From JAAYCU01 sp964642815 (GTDB taxonomy: Bacteria; Planctomycetota; Phycisphaerae; UBA1845; PWPN01), in the NCBI GenBank assembly GCA_964642815.1, contig CAZXSA010000068.1, positions 1 through 21,400 of the forward strand: a stretch of 21,400 nt of DNA, written 5' to 3'. Shown here in pieces: positions 1 through 6,800 of the stretch (positions are counted from its first letter, which is position 1; each line of letters begins with the position of its first letter). The notes under the pieces were generated by a model that was not told where the DNA came from, ran no database searches, and saw only the letters and a list, made by a program, of their open reading frames with translations. A program made the position numbers and the translations under genes.

Positions 1-136
1 TGACCATCTGGAGAAAGCCGTCCATCACGCTGACCACGATCAGCACCATGGCCACGCAAAGGCAGACGGCCGCCACGGCGAAAAAGGCGATTCGCCGCTT
101 ATGCAGATACCGAAGACAAAGAAAAAGTTTATACAT
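1..136 (-). CDS. LolC/LolE-type ABC permease, N-terminal fragment
   Basis: The gene runs off the left edge; only the first 45 residues are visible. They begin MYKLFLCLRYLHKRRIAFFA, a short basic cytoplasmic stretch followed by one strong membrane helix at about residues 17-39, and then VMDGFLQ. This is the usual beginning of LolC/LolE and related FtsX-fold permeases, which work with the LolD ATPase to release lipoproteins from the inner membrane. The ATG lies 42 nt downstream of the lysS stop codon on the same strand, so the two genes are probably co-transcribed. I see no clear ribosome-binding site before it. Which member of the family it is (LolC, LolE or a MacB-like permease) cannot be decided from 45 residues; the assignment rests on the N-terminal pattern and the lysS neighbourhood. 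Confidence 0.72.
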   Translation of the reverse strand, partial: MYKLFLCLRYLHKRRIAFFAVAAVCLCVAMVLIVVSVMDGFLQMV

Positions 137-178
137 AGGGGACCGTCGCCATGTCGCGCGGGGTTTGCCCCCGGGCCG

Positions 179-1699
179 CTAGACCGATTCCTCGTTTTCC
201 AGTTCGTTCTCTTGCGCTTCCACCTCTGCCTGACTGAGAGGACGTTGCAGGGGAAACAGGATCACATCGCGGATGCTCGGCGAATTGGTCAGGAGCATGA
301 CCAACCGATCTACCCCGATACCCAAGCCCCCCGCCGGAGGCATGCCATATTCCAAGGCTCGGACAAAATCCTCGTCCATCACCGCCATGGTCTCATCACG
401 CTTCTCGCCGGCGAGTTGCCGTTGAAAATTCTCCTGCTGAACCCGCGGGTCATTCAATTCCGTATACGCATTGCCTACCTCGGTCCCGGCCACGAACGCC
501 TCGAAACGCAGGGCAATGTTCGGATCATCGCTCTTTCTTCGCGTTAGCGGACATAACGGAGCGGGATAATCCAGCACAAACGTGGGCTGAATCAGCCTGG
601 GCTCCACCAGGGCTTCGAAGACCTCGTTGATAACAATAACATCCGCGAGTTTTGCCTGCTCAATACCCAGCTCCGCGGCTTTGGCCCGAACGGCGGCAAT
701 ATCATCGAGCTTGACTCCCGCATACTCCTCCAGTAAATCAGCGTAATAACGTCGAGGCCAGGGTGGTGTATAGTCAATCATGAGATCGCCGAAAGGCCGC
801 TGATAACCGCCCCCGACCCGCTCGATGGCGGCGGTCACCATCGCCTCGGTGATAGCCATCATATCGTTATAATCGCCGTAGGCTTGATAAAGTTCCAATA
901 GGGTGAACTCCGGGTTGTGCGAGGTGTCGATTCCCTCGTTTCGGAAGACCCGGGAGAACTCGAATACCCGCTCCATTCCCCCCACCAGCAGCCGTTTGAG
1001 ATACAACTCCGGACTGATCCGGAGAAATAGTTTCATGTCCAGCGTGTTATGATGGGTCACGAAAGGTCGCGCCGCCGCCCCACCGTAGATCGGCTGCAAG
1101 ACCGGCGTTTCCACCTCGAAAAAACCGCGATCTACGAGGCAACGACGGATGGCGTCGATGATCGCGCTACGCTGCTTGAAGGTTTCTGAAACCGTCGGAT
1201 TGGAAAACAGGTCCACGTAACGCCGACGGTAACGTAGATCGATATCCTTAAGCCCATGCCATTTTTCCGGCGGTGGCTGAACCGCCTTGCATAGCATGGT
1301 TACCGCATCGGCCCAAACGGTCAATTCACCCGTTTTGGTCCTGCCGAGCAGCCCATCGACGCCGATCAGATCCCCGAGATTCAATAGTTTGCTGGCAAGG
1401 GTAAATTCGTTTTCGGTTACGGCCGCCTTACTGACCCCGACCTGGATCACGCCGCCACTGTCGCGAATCTGCATGAAAATCAGCTTGCCCGTCGGACGGT
1501 ATAAAACAAGCCGGCCTGCCACCCGGACCCGGACGCCTTCGGCGTGTTGACCCGGTTCGATATGGAGGGCTTCACTCTCCCGGCGTATTTCGGCAATCGG
1601 CCGTACGTTTTCCAGACGCCCGCCGTAGGGGTCGATCCCTAATTCGCGTATTCGTTCAAGCTTAATCTTTCGATCTTCAACCTGTTGCTGAATACTCAT
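179..1699 (-). CDS. lysS: lysyl-tRNA synthetase, class II
   Basis: Charges tRNA-Lys with lysine in the cytoplasm. The protein has 506 residues, the normal length for the bacterial class II enzyme. An OB-fold anticodon-binding domain occupies roughly residues 55-140 (for example GKLIFMQIRDSGG at 71-83). The class II catalytic core follows: motif 1 around 191-206 (RGFFEVETPVLQPIYG), motif 2 at 246-271 (FEFSRVFRNEG then HNPEFTLLE), and motif 3 at 457-483 (GGLGIGVDRLVMLLT then RDVILFP). All are intact. The ATG at 1699 gives the expected N-terminus; the nearest purine-rich stretch (AGGGAGAA) is about 14 nt upstream, too far for a good ribosome-binding site. The C-terminal tail (EAQENELENEE) is acidic. 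An upstream terminator and leader hairpins (separate entries) suggest possible leader control. The identity is certain. Confidence 0.98.
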   Translation of the reverse strand: MSIQQQVEDRKIKLERIRELGIDPYGGRLENVRPIAEIRRESEALHIEPGQHAEGVRVRVAGRLVLYRPTGKLIFMQIRDSGGVIQVGVSKAAVTENEFTLASKLLNLGDLIGVDGLLGRTKTGELTVWADAVTMLCKAVQPPPEKWHGLKDIDLRYRRRYVDLFSNPTVSETFKQRSAIIDAIRRCLVDRGFFEVETPVLQPIYGGAAARPFVTHHNTLDMKLFLRISPELYLKRLLVGGMERVFEFSRVFRNEGIDTSHNPEFTLLELYQAYGDYNDMMAITEAMVTAAIERVGGGYQRPFGDLMIDYTPPWPRRYYADLLEEYAGVKLDDIAAVRAKAAELGIEQAKLADVIVINEVFEALVEPRLIQPTFVLDYPAPLCPLTRRKSDDPNIALRFEAFVAGTEVGNAYTELNDPRVQQENFQRQLAGEKRDETMAVMDEDFVRALEYGMPPAGGLGIGVDRLVMLLTNSPSIRDVILFPLQRPLSQAEVEAQENELENEESV

Positions 1700-1752
1700 G
1701 GTTCTGAATACCGTTCTCCCTGTGTGTGCCCTTCGGGGGCCGTGAAACTATC

Positions 1753-1794
1753 GCCGGTTGTCGGCCGGCCGTCACCGTAATTCAACAGCCGGCC
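1753..1794 (-). promoter_or_regulatory. alternative hairpins in the lysS leader
   Basis: Two mutually exclusive stems can form about 55-95 nt upstream of the lysS start. Stem B pairs GCCGGCTGTTG (1793-1783) with CGACAACCGGC (1763-1753): 11 positions with one mismatch and one G-T wobble, closing a 19-nt loop. Stem A pairs GGCCGGC (1794-1788) with GCCGGCC (1769-1763), seven perfect pairs, using part of the same bases. Overlapping stems in a synthetase leader are what a conformational switch would look like, but GC-rich DNA also gives such stems by chance. Confidence 0.35.
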
Positions 1795-1866
1795 GGGCAT
1801 TGTCGCCGATTTCTCCTGGAAATGCCAATATTCGCCACATTCATTGACGTAGTCTCTCGGGACTGG

Positions 1867-1896
1867 GAAATATTGCTCGACAAAAGCCCTTGGCAA
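1867..1896 (-). promoter_or_regulatory. lysS: weak candidate lysS promoter
   Basis: On the minus strand TTGCCA (1896-1891) is followed after 18 nt by TATTTC (1872-1867). The first box matches the -35 consensus at 5 of 6 positions, the second is a poor -10 box. It lies after the terminator at 1947-1971 and could give lysS an independent transcript with a leader of about 160 nt that includes the hairpins at 1753-1794. Placement is by eye. Confidence 0.25.
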
Positions 1897-1946
1897 TAGA
1901 AATGTTCCCGCGGCCATACGCCGCCATGTTTTCAGGCCGCGCAACC

Positions 1947-1971
1947 AAAAACCCCCACGCAAACGTGAGGG
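1947..1971 (-). terminator. intrinsic terminator upstream of lysS
   Basis: Read on the minus strand: CCCTCACG, loop TTTG, CGTGGGGG, then TTTTT. The stem has eight pairs including one T-G wobble, and the T tract follows at once. It lies about 160 nt after the promoter at 2115-2143 and about 250 nt before lysS. It could end a small RNA, act as an attenuator in a long lysS leader, or end read-through from the acetyltransferase gene. It is the most convincing terminator in the window. Confidence 0.8.
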
Positions 1972-2108
1972 TTTATCGGCCGGGGCGGCAGAACAAAGGC
2001 TACCCCTGAAGGAAACACTGAACTGTGGGCGCCCGGGTTCGAGCCGGTAACCAGCGGCCGGGGAGCCGGTTTCTCCCTCGCCCATCACTATATGTATGTC
2101 CTTAGCAG
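1947..2108 (-). ncRNA. candidate small RNA or lysS leader RNA
   Basis: A transcript of about 160 nt is predicted by a good promoter (2115-2143, start near 2108) and a strong terminator (1947-1971). Near its 5' end TGGGCG and CGCCCA can close a domain holding GGGAG-AAACCGG-CTCCC and GCCG-CTGGTTAC-CGGC hairpins. I compared it by eye with SRP RNA, 6S RNA, RNase P RNA, tmRNA, T-box leaders and the commoner riboswitches and found no match to their conserved cores. It may be a stand-alone RNA or the terminated form of a long lysS leader. The evidence is the promoter-terminator pair plus foldability; no RNA family is assigned. Confidence 0.45.
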
Positions 2109-2114
2109 CGAATA

Positions 2115-2143
2115 AGTATAACGGATCAGGACACGGTTGGCAA
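2115..2143 (-). promoter_or_regulatory. strong sigma70-type promoter
   Basis: On the minus strand TTGCCA (2143-2138), a 17-nt spacer and TATACT (2120-2115) match the -35 and -10 consensus at 5 of 6 positions each with ideal spacing. The predicted start is near 2108. It lies downstream of the acetyltransferase stop and fires toward the RNA unit and lysS. It is the best two-box promoter I found in the window. Confidence 0.65.
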
Positions 2144-2223
2144 ACGATCGCTTAGTATCGGATTGTCAGCTATTTTTATTGCCAGACCATCGCCGCCCAG
2201 AGGCGATCACCTCCGGCCTCCAT

Positions 2224-2988
2224 TTAGGACTCAACGAGAAAATAAGGATCTTTGCGCATGGCCTTTTCAAGCACCCGCTGGACGGCCAGGGTGGGTACAA
2301 GCGAAACTATGGCGTTGCCGATTTTGATTTGTGGCATATCGCCATTCCGATGCAACAAAGGATCGAGACGTGTAAAATCACGTTGCGGACCGGCCCGATG
2401 ATGCTGAAGACTCTCGCGTTGTCTATCGATCGGCATGGCAAAAAATTCCTCGACGGTTAGGTGCGCCTGGCTCTTTTTCTCCTGAAGATAAGGTGGGTTG
2501 CCGATTTCCTCCAACATGTGAATCGCTGAATTACTTGCGTTACCCACGCCCATTAACAACATGAAGCCCCGTTCCTGGAGAAGAACATTGAATGGCTGGG
2601 CTAATCCATAGGGGAACATTAGCCGTTCATTCTCCCGAGCCAGTTCACCGGCCCATTGGCCGGCAAATGTAATCGAATACAGGGGATGCAATCCCCGACA
2701 CGCACGCGGGTCTCGGGCAAAGGTAGTCGGAATAATTCCCGTGGATATGACGGCCGTGGCCGGATCGAGGGATACCAGGTCGCCGTTTTCGTTTTCCGTG
2801 CGGCCATAGGTCGGCATCATGAGCAGGCCCTGTTCGCCAACCGTTTCAAGAAGAGCTTCCACGACGGCCGCCGGCCCGCCTTCAACCGCTCCGAAACTCT
2901 TGAACGAGCTATGCGCAATGACATAGTCTCCCGCCCGCAACCCCAGGCGTTCGAGGCCGTTACGAATGTCATTTTTATCGATCGCCAT
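2224..2988 (-). CDS. AAC(3)-family N-acetyltransferase
   Basis: A 254-residue cytoplasmic protein of the Antibiotic_NAT (AAC(3)/YokD) family, whose characterised members acetylate amino groups of aminoglycosides with acetyl-CoA. Family signatures are visible: HSSFKSFG (26-33) after a short helix, a GLLMMPTYG strand-turn (54-62), STGIIPTTFARDP (82-94) leading into R98 and the HP pair at 101-102, and AIHMLEE (155-161), which carries the conserved His157 and Glu160. Length is normal. The gene starts 31 nt after the GIY-YIG gene stop and probably shares its transcript; no clear ribosome-binding site or terminator is seen. Many environmental chromosomal homologues are not known resistance genes and may act on other amino sugars or metabolites, so the substrate is open. 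Confidence 0.85.
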   Translation of the reverse strand: MAIDKNDIRNGLERLGLRAGDYVIAHSSFKSFGAVEGGPAAVVEALLETVGEQGLLMMPTYGRTENENGDLVSLDPATAVISTGIIPTTFARDPRACRGLHPLYSITFAGQWAGELARENERLMFPYGLAQPFNVLLQERGFMLLMGVGNASNSAIHMLEEIGNPPYLQEKKSQAHLTVEEFFAMPIDRQRESLQHHRAGPQRDFTRLDPLLHRNGDMPQIKIGNAIVSLVPTLAVQRVLEKAMRKDPYFLVES

Positions 2989-3019
2989 TCGTCGCTTTTA
3001 ACATAACGGCGATATTATT

Positions 3020-3265
3020 TCAAAACGAGACCAGCATCGTCTGTAGTTCCTCGCGGCCTTTTCCGGTCTTGTGGTATCGCTCTTTCTGATTGGCCTCAGC
3101 CCTTGTCTCGAATGATTCGACGTGCGGAAGTCGCCATGGTATACCGTGTCGTGTGCTTTTGGAATATCCAGTGTTGTGCTGTGCCAAGCGACGGTCGATA
3201 TTATCCGTCGAGCCGACATAGGTACGGCCGGTCTTCTCGCTGAGAAGAACATAGACGTAAAACAT
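3020..3265 (-). CDS. small GIY-YIG nuclease-domain protein
   Basis: An 81-residue protein made of a single GIY-YIG domain of the UPF0213/YhbQ-like type. The first strand carries YVYVLLS (3-9), followed by the YVG triplet (16-18). Next come D24-R25-R26 and the HN pair (30-31), and then RAEANQKER (55-63) with the likely metal-binding Glu62. All expected catalytic positions are present, so it may be an active DNA nuclease, although small stand-alone members have no agreed role. I prefer the ATG at 3265 over the longer frame from 3313: it sits 4 nt after GGAG (3273-3270), and the upstream extension would run through the hairpin and the end of the tRNA. It lies between the tRNA and the acetyltransferase gene. 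Confidence 0.87.
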   Translation of the reverse strand: MFYVYVLLSEKTGRTYVGSTDNIDRRLAQHNTGYSKSTRHGIPWRLPHVESFETRAEANQKERYHKTGKGREELQTMLVSF

Positions 3266-3284
3266 GGCTCTCCACCAACAACGT

Positions 3285-3307
3285 GGGCCGTCCGTTATGG
3301 ACAGCCC
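3285..3307 (-). other. hairpin just after the tRNA 3' end
   Basis: On the minus strand GGGCTGTCC (3307-3299), loop ATAAC and GGACGGCCC (3293-3285) form a nine-pair stem with one T-G wobble; a further A-T pair is possible at 3308/3284. It begins 7 nt after the tRNA discriminator base and ends 19 nt before the GIY-YIG start codon. No T tract follows, so it is not a standard intrinsic terminator. It could mark the processing or 3' boundary of the tRNA transcript or reduce read-through into the nuclease gene. Confidence 0.45.
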
Positions 3308-3313
3308 ATGCAT

Positions 3314-3497
3314 TCGGGGCGAGAGGATTTGAACCTCCGACCTNNNNNNNNNNNNNNNNNNNNNNNNNNNNNNNNNNNNNNNNNNNNNNNNNNNNNNNNN
3401 NNNNNNNNNNNNNNNNNNNNNNNNNNNNNNNNNNNNNNNNNNNATCTCCGACCTGTCGCCGAGGCGACCGCTCTAGGCCAGGCTGAGCTACGCCCCG
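3314..3497 (-). tRNA. tRNA-Pro(CGG), interrupted by assembly gap
   Basis: The 5' part (3497-3444) reads acceptor CGGGGCG, TA, D-stem GCTC/GAGC around AGCCTGGCCTA, then the anticodon arm GTCGC-CTCGG-CGAC and AGGTCGGAG. The 3' part (3343-3314) reads AGGTCGGAGG, T-loop TTCAAAT, CCTCT, acceptor CGCCCCG and discriminator A. The two acceptor strands pair perfectly over seven bases, so both halves belong to one gene type. CCA is not encoded. A proline loop CTCGGGA would give anticodon CGG; the observed arm is three bases short (CTCGG directly before CGAC). If the shared AGGTCGGAG is collapsed the tRNA is 73 nt instead of 76. Whether the deletion is real or a contig-end error cannot be told. Confidence 0.75.
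3344..3443. other. assembly gap of 100 N
   Basis: Exactly 100 N, the conventional placeholder for a gap of unknown size. Both edges carry the same nine bases of the tRNA (AGGTCGGAG on the minus strand), so the true gap may be an unmerged overlap, or it may hide extra sequence inserted at the tRNA. Gene order across this point should be treated as provisional. Confidence 0.98.
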
Positions 3498-3808
3498 TGG
3501 TCTTCAAAATATTCGGATCGGCCACCGCGGCCACTGTTGGAAAAAGGCCGGTCAGTCGGATCCGTAACTGCCGTTATCCTAACATATTCATATGAACAGG
3601 TAAACACCCTTTTTTTTGAGGATATTACCGTGAATCCGGGGACAACGGGGCAGGGTCGTTTTTATTGCCCCACCGATGTTCTTCACGGTTTCCCCTCGTC
3701 TTGCATTACCCAACCCAGCCGCATAAAGTGCCTTAAGAAAGTTCCAAAAAGGGATGTTCCCGTGCTTCGGCCGCGACTCGGCGATGGACTGAATCGGAAT
3801 CATCAACC
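3498..3808. other. 311-bp intergenic stretch before the channel gene
   Basis: This stretch lies between the 5' end of the minus-strand tRNA and the plus-strand channel gene, so it must contain promoters for both. Visible elements are a 10-bp palindrome TTCATATGAA (3587-3596), a run of eight T (3610-3617), a hairpin-capable pair GGGGCA/TGCCCC near 3649-3672, and a weak plus-strand promoter (3701-3729). I see no convincing gene; a 78-codon minus-strand frame (3824-3588) resembles nothing known. Confidence 0.6.
3701..3729 (+). promoter_or_regulatory. candidate promoter of the channel gene
   Basis: TTGCAT (3701-3706), a 17-nt spacer and TAAAGT (3724-3729). The match is moderate (3 of 6 and 4 of 6), but the spacing is ideal and the predicted start would leave a leader of about 70 nt before the GTG at 3809. 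Confidence 0.3.
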
Positions 3809-6800
3809 GTGAATCATCAAACACTCAAGACGGCGATCATTGCCCTCCTTCTTGCCGGCGTCTGCGTGTTGGCCGAGACTGCGGGGCAGGAGGGAACTTC
3901 CTCGCAGCCCGCCACCCAGCCCGAGGCCCCCGTCGACCTGGCCGTTGCCGAACTCAAACCGGAAGTCATCGAAGACCGCATTCGTCAAGTAGAAGCCGCC
4001 ACGAATATTGACACCACCGTCAAGGCCGAATTGCTTGGCCTGTTGAGGCAAACTCTGGACCATCTCAAACGGGTCGATACCTGGACCCAGGAAACGCAAC
4101 GTCTCGAACAGCGGCTTCAACAGCTTCCCGTTGAACTGACCCAGCTTCGCGGCCGGCTGGAGCAGGCAACCAGCGCGCCCGCCACGCAACCGCAAGTCGA
4201 CGTTCCCCCGGATGCCACGCTCGAGTCCATCAACCGCAACCTCCAGGATGCGGAAACCCGCTGGCGAAAACGGCAGGAAGCTCTTCGGAAAAGCGAGGAG
4301 GATATTCAGTCTTGGTCGGAACGCCGAGCCGCGCTGCCTCAGAAACTGGCCCAAACCCGTGGGCAATTGGAGGAGGTCAATCGGAACCTCAATATCGCGC
4401 CGGTCGCCGGCATGACCCCGGAATTGGCCGAGGCCCGCCGAAACGCTCTTCTGGCCAATCGTCGGGCAATCGAGCAGGAAATCAAGGTTCATGAGCAGGA
4501 ATTCCGCGTTTTCGATACCGTGGGCAGTGACGTGCTCATCGCCCGCCGCGATGTGGCCCGAATGGAGCATGCCCAGGCTCAGGCCGTGGTCAAGCTCTGG
4601 CAACGGATAGCCGTCGAAAAACGCCAGGCCGACATTGAAAAACAACGCCAGGAAGCGGAACGCCAAGTTGCCCAGGCCCCGGCCGCCGTGCGTAAACTGG
4701 CCGAGCAAAACAAGCAACTGGCCAAGGAACGAGGCGAGCTTCAGCATAGGATCAACGAAACCGTTGCCCGGGAAAAAAAACTGAACGAAATCACCGAGCG
4801 TCTTGATAATGAACTCCAACTGCTGAAAGAAAAGATCAGATTAGTTGGGATGGCCACTTACGTCGGCCCTCTGCTCAGCAAGCAACGGGCCATGTTACCC
4901 AATATTACCGGTTATCGTCGCGATATTCGGGTGATCAATGAACGGATCAACCAAGTCCAATTCCGCCAGATCGAGCTCGGCCAGGAACGATCGCTGCCCG
5001 AGAACCTGGAGCATCAAGTCCAACAGCAGCTTAGGGAGTTAAGGGAAGCTCAACCCGATCTCGACTATGTCCGAATTGAACCGGAGGTCCGGAACCTTCT
5101 GCGCGGCCGCCAGGAATTTCAGGACTCCCTTTCGAAAGACTACGACACGCATTTAATCAACCTCATAGACCTGAACATCGCGGCCAATCGCCTCGTTGAC
5201 AAGACCGAGGAATTCGAGGATTTCATCAACGAACGGGTCCTCTGGATGCCCAGTAACGACCCGCTTTTCAAAGCCAAACTGCCGGAGCCCATGCTTCCAC
5301 CGAAGGGAACCATTCCCGCGATCGTGGACGCCTTGTCCCTTGATATGCTTAATCACGCGGCGACTTACGCCACCGCCACCCTTGTATTGCTGTCGTGGCT
5401 GGTTATGTTCCGCAGATTAAACGCACGTCGCGGGAGTATCGAACGGCGCGTGTTGCATATCTATACCGATTCCTTCGCCCTGACCTGGCAGGAAATACTT
5501 ATCGATTTCTATCACGCTTTGCCACTGCCGATGATCCTATGGTTTTTGGGTAGCCGAATATTTTGGTCCGTTCCCGCCGATCCAAAGGATGTTTACTACT
5601 TCGCGTACGCGTTGTCCCAAGCCCTGCGCCGCACCCCCCTTTCTCTGTTTGTCCTGCTGTTTCTGCTGAACATATTTCGCAAGGATGGCCTGGCCGACAA
5701 ACATTTTCATTGGAGCCCCCGTCTTATTTTGATTCTCCGGAATAATCTGCGCTGGTTGACGATTATCGGCCCTCCCTTGGTTTTTGCCGCCATTTTCGCG
5801 AACTATCAGAATGAAAGCTGGCGCGATGCCATCGGTCGATCCATCTATGTGTTGCTGATGGGGATTTTGACCGTTTTTGGTCACCGCGTCCTGCACCCGC
5901 GATACGGCGTATTGGTTCCCGCCGAACCGGACGACATTAACAAGCATATTCCACCCAAAAGGTTGTTTTGGTATCTTTTCGCTACCTCTATTCCCGTTGG
6001 ACTACTGATGATCTCCGCCGCGGGTTATCACTATACCGCCGTCGAGTTGACCCGTCGCATGACATGGACGATGTGGCTGATTGTCGGGCTGCTGGTCATT
6101 CGTTCAACTATTGTTCGGGCCATCGTGGTTTCCCACCGTAAACTGGCCATTCGAATGGCTAAGGAAGAACGCGGGATGACCGCCCCTCCCGCTGATTTGC
6201 CCCCGGGGCACGCTCCACCATCGTCCCCAACCGATCAACAGGCTGCCGAGGAGCTCAGCGAGCGAACCAAAACCTTGCTGCGCTGGCTGGTTGCGTTTGG
6301 GCTGCTCACCGGGATTTGGGGCATCTGGCAGGAAATCGTTCCCGCCTTTGGTTTCGTCAATCGAATCGAAATCTGGTCCTATACCGCGGAGGTTCCCAAG
6401 GAAGTGCCCTCGGATGGCGGATCAACGACCGAAACCCGTTCGGTGAAGACCACCGTATCCATCAAACTGAGCCACCTTTTGCTCGCCCTAATCGTGGTCG
6501 CGGCCACCGTCGTTCTGGCCACCAATGGTCCCAATGTTATTGAAACGCTTCTACTGGTGCGTCTTCCGCTTGATCCAGGTGGGCGATTTGCCATTGCCGC
6601 GATTCTTCGATACCTCATCCTTGTGATTGGATTCGTGTTAGCCTTCGGTATGATCGGCATCAACTGGTCCAAGATTCAGTGGCTGGCGGCCGCGATTACC
6701 GTTGGGTTGGGCTTCGGTTTGCAGGAGATTTTCGCCAACTTTGTTTCCGGTCTGATCATCCTTTTTGAGCGGCCGATTCGGATCGGCGACACGGTAACCG

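Larger units (their letters stand above)
1700..2223. other. 524-bp gene-free stretch before lysS
   Basis: This stretch separates the acetyltransferase gene from lysS, both minus strand. It contains, in transcription order, a strong minus-strand promoter (2115-2143), a GC-rich foldable segment, an intrinsic terminator (1947-1971), a weaker promoter-like pair (1867-1896) and two alternative hairpins (1753-1794). An open frame of 130 codons (2088-1696) crosses all of it and overlaps the lysS start by ATGA, but it runs through the terminator hairpin, starts with GTG and resembles no family I know, so I do not call it a gene. Confidence 0.6.

Noticed and set aside
1981..2050. GAAGGAAACACTGAAC and GGTTCGAGCC on the plus strand look a little like SRP RNA or a tRNA T-arm
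   Set aside because: The SRP core around the tetraloop is not complete, and no acceptor, D-arm or anticodon arm can be built around the T-arm-like bases.
2030..2075. TGGTTACC in the pre-lysS RNA resembles the T-box bulge TGGNACC
   Set aside because: It has one extra base, the flanking T-box consensus is absent, and I find no stem I with a lysine specifier loop. T-boxes are also rare outside Gram-positive lineages.
1696..2088. 130-codon minus-strand frame overlapping the lysS start by ATGA
   Set aside because: It runs through a strong intrinsic terminator and the hairpin region, begins with GTG without a ribosome-binding site, and its translation is low-complexity with no family resemblance.
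3649..3672. GGGGCA/TGCCCC inverted pair as a terminator
   Set aside because: The T-rich stretch lies inside the loop rather than after the stem, and no gene ends nearby on that strand.
3588..3824. 78-codon minus-strand frame before the channel gene
   Set aside because: No ribosome-binding site, no known family, it overlaps the channel start, and it covers the region where the channel promoter should be.
3803..4819. 338-codon antisense frame inside the channel gene
   Set aside because: It is a mirror of the strongly coding plus strand; the Leu/Gly/Phe-rich translation reflects codon bias in the coiled-coil region.
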